Shown: piece by piece, positions 46,507 through 54,081 of the stretch | Position numbering within the stretch: the first letter of the stretch is position 1 | Layout of the letters: each line of letters begins with the position of its first letter | Assembly: GCA_017461345.1 (NCBI GenBank) | Contig: JAFTYP010000021.1 | Span: 1 to 64,000 of the forward strand | Direction of reading: 5' to 3' | DNA from: Bacteroidaceae bacterium | GTDB lineage: Bacteria > Bacteroidota > Bacteroidia > Bacteroidales > Bacteroidaceae | Length of the DNA: 64,000 bases | Notes under the pieces: model-generated | Told to the model about the DNA's origin: nothing | Database searches by the model: none | Seen by the model: only the letters and a program-made list of their open reading frames with translations | Position numbers and translations under genes: made by a program

Positions 46507-49182
46507 ATGAAAAGCAAGAAACTACTCCTATCACTGCTACTCATCGTCCCTCTCCACATTTTTGCAGAAGGTGGCAAGAGCCAAGTTCCACTGGCAGACC
46601 CCTATATTCTGCTCGATGGCGACACCTATTACGCCTATGGCACTAACGACGCAAACGGCATCCGCTGTTATACAAGCGACGACCTGCGCGTGTGGAAATA
46701 CGAAGGACTTGCCCTCAACAAAACCAATACCACAGAAACACAATGGTTCTGGGCTCCCGAAGTCTATCACTTCGGCGACAAGTACATCATGTACTACTCG
46801 GCCAACGAACACCTCTATGCTGCCACCGCAACATCACCCAAAGGCCCATTCAAACAAGTAGGCTCCTTCCAAATGGAAAATCTCATAGGCGACGAAAAGT
46901 GCATCGACTCACATGTCTTCATCGACGAAGACAGCACCGCCTACATCTTCTTCGTCCGCTTCACCGACGGCAACTGCATCTGGCAGGCAAAACTCAGCGA
47001 CGACTTCATCACACCCGTGAAAGGGACACTGCGTAAATGCTTTGCCGCATCACAGAGTTGGGAATTGAAAATGGGACGCATCAACGAAGGTCCGAACATC
47101 ATAAAGAAAGGACGACGCTACTACCTCACATACTCCGGCAATTCCTACGAAAGCCAAGACTACGCCGTTGGCTATGCATACACCACCAACATCGCCACCG
47201 GAACCTGGATAAAATACACCAACAATCCCATCCTGCGCCGCTGGGACGACCTCGTAGGCACAGGACACCATTCGCTCTTCTACGACAAAGAAGGCACCCT
47301 GCGCATAGTCTTCCACACACACAACAGCACCGAAAGCATTCACTCAAGACTCATGTATATCGGAACCATGCAGTTCCGAAACAATAACCTTGTAATGCTG
47401 AACGACCCCGTCATACGCCCAACACTTTCAACAACCGCTCCATACAACCCGGAACTTATCACGAAAACCTGGGGTTTTAAGAATGGCGGAGCGGTCACCG
47501 TAGATCTGAATAATGATGGTTACCAAGACATCGTGACCGGTGGTTCAACCAACGTTCAGGACTCCGCCACAGGCGAAACAACCCAAAAGAACATCTCATA
47601 TCTTGCCCTCTTCAGTCCTACCACACACAAATGGACAAAAACCTCGAAGACACCTCCCTTCTACGAATTGACAGAATCACCCTCTCTCGTCCCATGCGAC
47701 ATAAATAACGACGGATGGATGGACATCATTGCCTTCGACCAGTCGAACATCGAAACCGATGACATCACCGAAGGAATCTTCTTAGGCAACGGCAACGGCA
47801 CATTCACCATTGCAGACCTCACCATACTCGATTCAGATGGAACTCCCGCCACCAACTTCAATATTAAAGCAGCATGCAATGCAGAAATCATAGATGTTGA
47901 CAACGATGGCAGGCTCGACATCATCCTTGCCGGACACCAGGGAGAAGAAAACTACAACATAATCCTGCGCAACGAATCGGACAATGCAACCTCACTCACC
48001 TTTAACATAGAACCATACGATACTGAATATCTGCTTCGCGAAGCAATCATTCAGCCAGCAGACTTCAACAACGATGGCCTGCAAGACTTCGCAATCTCTG
48101 CTGTCGTAGATGGAAAAGAAGATCAAGTACGCTTCACCGATGTCTTTATGAACGACCCCAACCAATGCGGGCATTTCATCCGCCTTGGCCTTGGCGAAAA
48201 AGGAGCCGACATCAAACGCAAATCCAACGGAACATTACAGGTTGCAGACTTCAACAACGACGGCTGGCTCGACATTCTACTTGCAGGACAAGGAGAAGCC
48301 TCATCCGGAGAAAGCACTACTCGCCAGCGTATTTATGCAAACAAGAAAACAGAAATCCCCAGTTTCAGCACCATCAGTAGCGAACTTCAAACAGACATCT
48401 ACACCATTTCTTCCTCTGCCAACAATTCCGTAGGCGTCATCGATTGGAACGGCGACGGATACTACGACGTGATGCTCGGAGGCACAAAATCAAACGTCTA
48501 TTGCGGTATGCTATACCTCAACGATGGTAACGGACGACTTAAACGCAACATAACCATTCCCGGAGCATTAGGAGCCAGCATCATCTTCCCCGACTATAAC
48601 GGCGACGGACGCAAAGACTTCCTGCTCATCGGTGAGACAAAAGATAAGAACTATCTCAACGCAGAACAATACGGAGACAATGCCATCTTATGTTATAATC
48701 TCCTTCCACCAACCTCAAGACCAGAAGCCCCACTCTCTCCTAATTTCAGCCAAAAGGATGGCGTTGTAACACTAAGTTGGGAAATGCCCGCATCGGCCAA
48801 ACAAGGATTTACCTACGATGTATATATTAAAGACGAAACAAACAACTTGCTTTGCAGTACACCTTCCTTCATTGGTGACACGAAAGACGGTATTAGAAAA
48901 GTAAACCGCCCTGGTCGCATCGGGCCAAGAACAGAATGGGCATTCCGCCCAACAAAGCCTGGAACATACACTTGGGGAGTACAGACAATCGATGCAACCT
49001 ACACTGGTTCTGCCTTTACCACCGGACCTCAATTCACAATTACAGCAGAGGATATAGCAAACGGCATTACCTCAATAAGAGATAATGCCGCAGAAAAAAT
49101 CATTTATAACCTCGCCGGCCAACGCCTTTCGAAAGCACAAAGAGGCATCAATATCGTTAACGGACAAAAGATAATCTACTAA
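46507..49182 (+). CDS. Secreted GH43-type glycosidase with FG-GAP repeats
   Basis: An 891-residue exported protein (signal about 1-20). Residues about 25-300 are a GH43-like five-blade propeller: VPLADPYILLDG (general base Asp), KCIDSHVF (pKa-modulating Asp), RINEGPNI (acid Glu). Then seven FG-GAP/VCBS calcium-loop motifs (DLNNDGYQD, DINNDGWMD, DVDNDGRLD, DFNNDGLQD, DFNNDGWLD, DWNGDGYYD, DYNGDGRKD) about 320-720, enough for a seven-blade propeller; a fibronectin-III-like segment about 735-845; and a C-terminal tail IYNLAGQRLSKAQRGINIVN. Likely arabinofuranosidase or xylosidase activity on plant polysaccharide. Confidence 0.85.
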   Translation: MKSKKLLLSLLLIVPLHIFAEGGKSQVPLADPYILLDGDTYYAYGTNDANGIRCYTSDDLRVWKYEGLALNKTNTTETQWFWAPEVYHFGDKYIMYYSANEHLYAATATSPKGPFKQVGSFQMENLIGDEKCIDSHVFIDEDSTAYIFFVRFTDGNCIWQAKLSDDFITPVKGTLRKCFAASQSWELKMGRINEGPNIIKKGRRYYLTYSGNSYESQDYAVGYAYTTNIATGTWIKYTNNPILRRWDDLVGTGHHSLFYDKEGTLRIVFHTHNSTESIHSRLMYIGTMQFRNNNLVMLNDPVIRPTLSTTAPYNPELITKTWGFKNGGAVTVDLNNDGYQDIVTGGSTNVQDSATGETTQKNISYLALFSPTTHKWTKTSKTPPFYELTESPSLVPCDINNDGWMDIIAFDQSNIETDDITEGIFLGNGNGTFTIADLTILDSDGTPATNFNIKAACNAEIIDVDNDGRLDIILAGHQGEENYNIILRNESDNATSLTFNIEPYDTEYLLREAIIQPADFNNDGLQDFAISAVVDGKEDQVRFTDVFMNDPNQCGHFIRLGLGEKGADIKRKSNGTLQVADFNNDGWLDILLAGQGEASSGESTTRQRIYANKKTEIPSFSTISSELQTDIYTISSSANNSVGVIDWNGDGYYDVMLGGTKSNVYCGMLYLNDGNGRLKRNITIPGALGASIIFPDYNGDGRKDFLLIGETKDKNYLNAEQYGDNAILCYNLLPPTSRPEAPLSPNFSQKDGVVTLSWEMPASAKQGFTYDVYIKDETNNLLCSTPSFIGDTKDGIRKVNRPGRIGPRTEWAFRPTKPGTYTWGVQTIDATYTGSAFTTGPQFTITAEDIANGITSIRDNAAEKIIYNLAGQRLSKAQRGINIVNGQKIIY

Positions 49183-49188
49183 CCCCTT

Positions 49189-51432
49189 CTACTTCACTGG
49201 AGCAGAAGGTGGTGTTGCACTTTCGGTGCTACCCCAAACCTTGTTGGGCTGACTGCCCATCTCAAGCACGAGGGTGGCGCCATTCTTTATGTCATCGTGG
49301 CTGAACCATGGTTTGTCCCATGTCTTTCCATTGAGTGTTGCGCTCTGGATATACTTGTTTTCACGGCTGCTTCCTTTGGCAATAATGCGCAACTCCTTGC
49401 CTGTTGGCAGTTTTACACGAATGTCTGTAAACAGAGGAGAGCCGATATTATATGCAGGGAAGCCTGGTGTAACAGGATAGAAGCCAAGAGAAGAGAAGAC
49501 GACAAACGAGGTCATTCCGCCTCCATCCTCATCTCCGGGCATTCCCATCACATCGTTGCGGAACCACGCATCAAGGCACTGACGGATGCGTTTCTGTGTC
49601 TTCCAAGGTGCTCCGGTATAGTTATATATATAAGGTATATGGAGCGAAGGTTCATTTGCCATGGAGAACTGACCCATGTTACCCGTTTGGTCGGGGAACT
49701 CTCCATAGAACTGCCACTTGCTTTTGCCTAAAGGCTCGGCAAAGGTTCTATCGAGTTCACGCACCATTGCCTCTTTTCCGCCCATCAGTTTGGCAAGGTC
49801 AGCGAGGTTGTGCTGCACGTCCCAACGATAAGTCCACCCGTTGTTCTCGCCATAAGCGGCACGTGCTCCGATGCCTCCACTGAAGCGGTAGTCGAAGTCG
49901 GGCAGGAAGTTTCCCTGCTCGTCTTTAGGATGGAAGAAGAGCGTCTCTGCGTTCCAGACGTTACGATAATTGTAGCTGAGCTTGAGATACTTCGCCGCGT
50001 CGGACTTTTTGCCGAGGTATTCTGCTATTCGCGACAGGCACCATTCGTCGTAGGCTGTGCCTAAGGTGACTGCGATGGGCTGCCGTTGTTCGAAGCCATT
50101 CACGTTGGGGACGTCCTCCTTTTGTCCCACGCCAAGAGCCGGGAAGTATCCGTGTTCCTTGTAGAACTGGTCGAGACGTCCTGCGGGGGCGCCACTCCAA
50201 GGCACAAGGGTCTTTTCTTCTATGCCGCGACGACAATATTCGAAGCCTCTTTCTGCATCCACGTCAAGGCCTTTCCACAGAGCATCGGCCACCATTGCTA
50301 CACCGTGATTGCTGTTCATGCGTCGTGAATCACCTGTCATTTCGGGGAAAGTCGGCATCCATTTCGTGCCCATTTGCTCTGCCATACGCAGATAACTCTC
50401 GATGATGTGTTCTTCCTTCTCGGGTTGGATGAGTGCGCGAAGGGGATGTGCGGCACGATAGGTGTCCCAGATCCAGTCGTCGGAATAGAAGGGTTTGCCT
50501 TCGTCGTCGTGCACCTTGCCATCGAATGCTGAGAAATAGCGTCCGTCTTCGCTCAGGCAAACAGGTCGTTCGAAGGTCCTATAATAAGAGGTGTACAAGA
50601 CTGCCTTTTGGTCTTCCGTTCCGCCTTTAACGAGGATTGTACTTAGTGTTTCGTTCCACTCATTGCGTCCGTCCTTAATGACCTTGGCAATATCGAAAAC
50701 ATCGGCCTGTTCCCTGCGAAGGTTTTTCTGGGCCTGTTCCTGGCTGATGAGAGAAACGCCGTAGCGGAAGCAAACCTTCTTGGTGCCTGCGGGGAAACGA
50801 AGGGCTGCGCAAGCACGGGGTTCTTCGGTAATCTTCTTGTCGGAAATCTTGCCGTCGTAAAGCAGACCTACCTTTTCCGGTTCAACATCAAACTCGCCCG
50901 ACAGATAGATATTCATGTTCCTGCTCAGTCGTTGACTGCCGGATGCCGACCTGCCATCAACCTGCATTTTGCCGTTTTGGGTGTAGAAAAGTACGGTTGC
51001 TGGCTTTGCAGGGTCGCGGAAAGTGAGTTCGTAGATGGCACTCTGATGACAGACTGCAAGATGAACATCGATGGTGTTATCGACAATCTGCACTTGATAA
51101 TCATAGGGAGTGACCTTTTCGTTGTCCCATGTAGTGGTGATAATGGGAGTCAATTCCTCGCCTTGGGTTACGCTTAGGCGGAAGGCGCTACGTTCGCGAT
51201 GGTTGGTAACAACGATTGGCAGACCGTCGATATATTCTGTTGTATAATCGTTTCGAGACGGATAGATACGCATCAGACTGTTCGGCAACTGAATGGTTGG
51301 GAAACACGGAACAAGCAAATGACTGATACTACCGATGTACGGATTGACATAATCCACAGGTTCTGTCTCTGCAAAAGCAGTAAGAGGAGCCATCAAAAAG
51401 GCAATGGCCAGGCTTTTAAGGTTAATTCTCAT
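49189..51432 (-). CDS. GH92-family glycosidase (alpha-mannosidase type)
   Basis: A 747-residue exported calcium-dependent exo-alpha-mannosidase-type enzyme (signal about 1-20, cut after AFA). GH92 features: start of mature protein YVNPYIGS, TEYIDGLPIVV, WIWDTYRAAHPL (W-D-T), and the conserved acidic block GMPGDEDGGGMTSFVVFSSL followed by GFYPVTPG and YNIGSPLF. The family usually has G-N-E/D-D-x-G-Q-M in that block; here it is G-D-E-D-G-G-G-M, and the N-terminal segment lacks the common GTGGHGH pattern, so this is a divergent clade and its linkage specificity is open. The frame extends nine codons upstream into the promoter at 51457-51464, so 51432 is used. Confidence 0.87.
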   Translation of the reverse strand: MRINLKSLAIAFLMAPLTAFAETEPVDYVNPYIGSISHLLVPCFPTIQLPNSLMRIYPSRNDYTTEYIDGLPIVVTNHRERSAFRLSVTQGEELTPIITTTWDNEKVTPYDYQVQIVDNTIDVHLAVCHQSAIYELTFRDPAKPATVLFYTQNGKMQVDGRSASGSQRLSRNMNIYLSGEFDVEPEKVGLLYDGKISDKKITEEPRACAALRFPAGTKKVCFRYGVSLISQEQAQKNLRREQADVFDIAKVIKDGRNEWNETLSTILVKGGTEDQKAVLYTSYYRTFERPVCLSEDGRYFSAFDGKVHDDEGKPFYSDDWIWDTYRAAHPLRALIQPEKEEHIIESYLRMAEQMGTKWMPTFPEMTGDSRRMNSNHGVAMVADALWKGLDVDAERGFEYCRRGIEEKTLVPWSGAPAGRLDQFYKEHGYFPALGVGQKEDVPNVNGFEQRQPIAVTLGTAYDEWCLSRIAEYLGKKSDAAKYLKLSYNYRNVWNAETLFFHPKDEQGNFLPDFDYRFSGGIGARAAYGENNGWTYRWDVQHNLADLAKLMGGKEAMVRELDRTFAEPLGKSKWQFYGEFPDQTGNMGQFSMANEPSLHIPYIYNYTGAPWKTQKRIRQCLDAWFRNDVMGMPGDEDGGGMTSFVVFSSLGFYPVTPGFPAYNIGSPLFTDIRVKLPTGKELRIIAKGSSRENKYIQSATLNGKTWDKPWFSHDDIKNGATLVLEMGSQPNKVWGSTESATPPSAPVK

Positions 51433-51456
51433 TGTTAATTTTAGTTTATACAGGTG

Positions 51457-51464
51457 CAAAGTTA
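51457..51464 (-). promoter_or_regulatory. Promoter -7 box of the GH92 gene
   Basis: TAACTTTG on the minus strand, 25 bases before the chosen start; it overlaps the upstream ATG at 51459. Confidence 0.65.
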
Positions 51465-51517
51465 AGAATTTATATCGAAAAAACTGTATTGGGCGGTGGA
51501 TAATTCAAAAGTTTTGC

Positions 51518-51525
51518 TAATTTTG
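51518..51525 (+). promoter_or_regulatory. Promoter -7 box of the tandem F5/8C gene
   Basis: TAATTTTG, 31 bases before the ATG at 51556. It makes the upstream ATG at 51496 untenable. Divergent from the GH92 promoter 54 bases away. Confidence 0.65.
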
Positions 51526-51555
51526 CACTACCAAATTAAATTAATACATATCTAC

Positions 51556-52479
51556 ATGAAAAATCTTTTATCTATCGTATTTGTTCTTGCATGCGGCAGT
51601 GCTTTTGCACAACCTGCCATCAAGACAACCTTCGTGAGCGGTACGGGGCGCAGTGGCAGCGAAGGTGCTGCTATGGCTTGCGACGGCCAAATCAATACAA
51701 AATGGTGCATCGACTCCCCTCGCATGATGCCTTACACGATTGTTCTTGATGCCGGTCAGCAGACGAGCATTGCCGAGTATGGCCTCATGACGGGCGACGA
51801 CACCAGTTCCTATCCCAGCCGTAATCCAGTGACATGGCGAGTGAGTGGTTCGAACGACAAGGAGACCTGGACCACCATCGACGAGCAGAAAAACAACCGC
51901 ACCCTGCCGGCAGAAGACCAGCAAGAGTACAGGTTCAAGCCTAAATCACCTGATGCCAAGAGCAAGTTCCGTTACTTCCGCTTTGAATTCATCAAGGTGG
52001 CCGACGGAACACGTCTTCAACTCAGCGAAATCTGCTTGTACAATACCGTTCAAACGCCTGTGAAAACAACCTTTGTCAGCGGTTCCGGCCAAGGCAAAAA
52101 AGAAGGCGCAGACATGGTGGCAGACGGCTATTTATTCTCGAAGTGGTGTATCGACGAGCCCCGCCAGATGCCCTACAATGTTGTACTCGACGCAGGCCAG
52201 CCAACTCCCGTCAACGAGTATCGTTTCTACACAGGCGACGACACGCACACATACCCCAGCCGTAACCCCATCACATGGCGCATGAGCGGCTCTAACGACA
52301 AACAGAACTGGACTGTTCTCGACGAGCAGGAAAGCACTCGCAGGCTTCGTGACGAAAACGAACAAGAGTATCGTTTCAAGCCAAAGAGCACCGGTTCTTT
52401 CCGCTACTATCGTTTCGAGTTCATTAAGATGACTGCCGGCACTCGCCTGCAACTCAGCGAAATCAAACTCTTCAAATAA
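51556..52479 (+). CDS. Secreted protein of two tandem F5/8C (discoidin-like) domains
   Basis: A 307-residue exported protein: signal peptide about 1-19 (cut after AFA) then two near-copies of an F5/8 type C domain, about 22-165 and 170-307. The repeats share KTTFVSG, KWCID, TGDDT, YPSRNP, SGSNDK, EQEYRFKPKS, RFEFIK and TRLQLSEI, so they are a recent internal duplication. No catalytic domain is present. These domains usually bind galactose- or mannose-containing glycans. It diverges from the GH92 gene 54 bases between promoters, which suggests a shared substrate. A strong terminator follows. Confidence 0.85.
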   Translation: MKNLLSIVFVLACGSAFAQPAIKTTFVSGTGRSGSEGAAMACDGQINTKWCIDSPRMMPYTIVLDAGQQTSIAEYGLMTGDDTSSYPSRNPVTWRVSGSNDKETWTTIDEQKNNRTLPAEDQQEYRFKPKSPDAKSKFRYFRFEFIKVADGTRLQLSEICLYNTVQTPVKTTFVSGSGQGKKEGADMVADGYLFSKWCIDEPRQMPYNVVLDAGQPTPVNEYRFYTGDDTHTYPSRNPITWRMSGSNDKQNWTVLDEQESTRRLRDENEQEYRFKPKSTGSFRYYRFEFIKMTAGTRLQLSEIKLFK

Positions 52480-52499
52480 GAGAAACCACTCCTTTCGGC

Positions 52500-52530
52500 A
52501 AGCCCCTCGCCGGAACTTGGCGAGGGGCTT
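52500..52530 (+). terminator. Terminator after the tandem F5/8C gene
   Basis: Perfect 12-bp stem AAGCCCCTCGCC / GGCGAGGGGCTT with a 7-base loop GGAACTT, followed by TCTTTGTTT. 20 bases after the stop codon. Confidence 0.88.
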
Positions 52531-52538
52531 TCTTTGTT

Positions 52539-52604
52539 TGGTCATGACGCAACGATTGAATGGTCATGATGCAACAATCGTTTGGTCATTGACCAAACGA
52601 TGAA
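52539..52604. repeat. 22-bp periodic array H (TGGTCATGA type)
   Basis: Units start at 52539, 52561 and 52583, exactly 22 apart, each beginning TGGTCAT. ATCGTTTGGTC (52577-52587) and GACCAAACGAT (52591-52601) form an 11-bp hairpin with loop ATT. The sequence is unrelated to the TTAAGTT type; period, pairing and placement match. It lies right behind the terminator. Confidence 0.8.
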
Positions 52605-52687
52605 CTTCACTGAAATACTTCCCCGATTTCACTGATGTCGTCGGGGATACGAACGATTTTGTTGCACTAAATAAACACAATACGATA

Positions 52688-53317
52688 ATGGCAATCAAAT
52701 TTTCAATAGCGAAACGAGGCTTGCTGCCTCATGAGGACGCACAGCAAAACGGCAGCAGCACGACCGACCTCAGGAAGTTGCGTCCGCAAGCAGAATGCCC
52801 GAAAACCACAGACATAGTGGAGCATCAGAGCGGAGATTTGCGTATGCCGTCCATAATACCAAAAGGCGAATTGCTGGCTGCCCTGGACATGGTTGAGCGC
52901 GTAATGCTGCACGAACTTGAGCAAGGCAACGCCGTGTCGCTGCCCGGCATCGGCACATTCCGCCTTGCTCTGAAAGGAGAAATCGAGGTTAAGGACGGCT
53001 ACTACCACGGAAAAAATGTTCACGTCGACGGACTGATGTTCCGGCCCGACCGCAATCTCCTGAAAAAGATACAAGGCTTCGAAGTCAACCAGGTGCCGGT
53101 TGGGCATGACTTACAACCGGAGGAAAGCGTCATAGAGGCACGCCTTGACAATCTGTTTGCCAGCAAAGAAACGATCACACACAAAGACGTTGCCTTTGCC
53201 TTCGAACAGACACTGACACACTATCGCATTGTGAGGCTCCTCGGTCGTCTCGTCGAAGAAGGACGCCTCGTTCGCGAAGGCAAGGGCGCACAAACACGCT
53301 ACCGGCTGCCTAAATAA
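52688..53317 (+). CDS. HU-family (HU-HIG) DNA-binding protein with a C-terminal extension
   Basis: A 209-residue protein. Residues about 1-125 are the Bacteroidota HU-HIG form of the HU fold: MAIKFSIAKRG at the start, PKGELLAALDMVERVMLHEL, VSLPGIGTFRLALKG. It has a long Gln/Ser/Thr-rich insert (about 20-50) absent from classic HU. Residues about 145-209 look like a winged helix (ITHKDVAFAFEQTLTHYRIVRLLGRLVEEG), so it may bind DNA through two elements. The start is ATG at 52688 with no clear -7 box. Confidence 0.82.
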   Translation: MAIKFSIAKRGLLPHEDAQQNGSSTTDLRKLRPQAECPKTTDIVEHQSGDLRMPSIIPKGELLAALDMVERVMLHELEQGNAVSLPGIGTFRLALKGEIEVKDGYYHGKNVHVDGLMFRPDRNLLKKIQGFEVNQVPVGHDLQPEESVIEARLDNLFASKETITHKDVAFAFEQTLTHYRIVRLLGRLVEEGRLVREGKGAQTRYRLPK

Positions 53318-53382
53318 GCAAGAATAGGGATTTCCCCCGCAGTTATACGAATTTTCCCCACTGACAAACAGTAAACATCTCG

Positions 53383-53390
53383 TAACTTTG
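53383..53390 (+). promoter_or_regulatory. Promoter -7 box of the Tyr-rich lipoprotein gene
   Basis: TAACTTTG, 28 bases before the start codon. Confidence 0.6.
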
Positions 53391-53418
53391 CAGCAGACAA
53401 ACACTAAAACATAGAATT

Positions 53419-54057
53419 ATGAGACACGCAATGTTACACAGAGAAGGCAAAATCAAGGGCCGTCATTTCCTTGCAGCAATCATCTTCATGATGTCTGCAT
53501 TTGCATTCACATCTTGTGTCGATATGGAAGATACCAGCCAATCAATGGTTCTCTCGGGTGAATGGAGAGGAGATTTTGGCATGTATTACACCTATGTCGA
53601 CGGCAGGGGCAGGCACTACACCTTCGACTCCTACGACACACGCCTCACGTTCATTCCTGCCTATGCCCATGCCCTACACGGCAGAGGAACGCAGGTTGAC
53701 TACTACGAATACGGCCCATACGAGTATCAATACTACAAGTTCAGCTGGTCCGTAAACAACGGAAACATCTATCTTACCTACGATTACGACCACGAACTCG
53801 ATACGCGCATCAGCAACTATCGCATGACCAACGACTTTTTCTCCGGCACGTTTGCATCCTCCGGCACATCGTTCCGCCTGTGTAAAATTGCCGATTATTA
53901 CAACTGGACACCGTATGTCAACATCTACGGCTATGATTCAAGAGACTATTGGTACGACAACTACCCGCATTACGCTCCCTATAGCCGCAGCAACGGCGAA
54001 GAATCACAGGACAGCACAAGCGCCACGGGCTACGTGCTCTCTCGCGGCCGCAAGTAG
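53419..54057 (+). CDS. Tyr-rich lipoprotein of unknown function
   Basis: A 212-residue lipoprotein: signal with lipobox AFTSC (Cys33 of the long leader MRHAMLHREGKIKGRHFLAA...), then a small beta-rich domain. The mature part is unusually rich in Tyr and Asp (YYTYVDGRGRHYTF, YEYGPYEYQYYKF, YGYDSRDYWYDNYPHY), about one Tyr in seven. The fold resembles small outer-membrane lipoproteins with lipocalin-like strands (LSGEWRGDF...), but I do not recognise the family. Single gene, convergent with GH32. Confidence 0.72.
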   Translation: MRHAMLHREGKIKGRHFLAAIIFMMSAFAFTSCVDMEDTSQSMVLSGEWRGDFGMYYTYVDGRGRHYTFDSYDTRLTFIPAYAHALHGRGTQVDYYEYGPYEYQYYKFSWSVNNGNIYLTYDYDHELDTRISNYRMTNDFFSGTFASSGTSFRLCKIADYYNWTPYVNIYGYDSRDYWYDNYPHYAPYSRSNGEESQDSTSATGYVLSRGRK

Positions 54058-54081
54058 GAGAACACTTTCTGCAGCCCGTGC

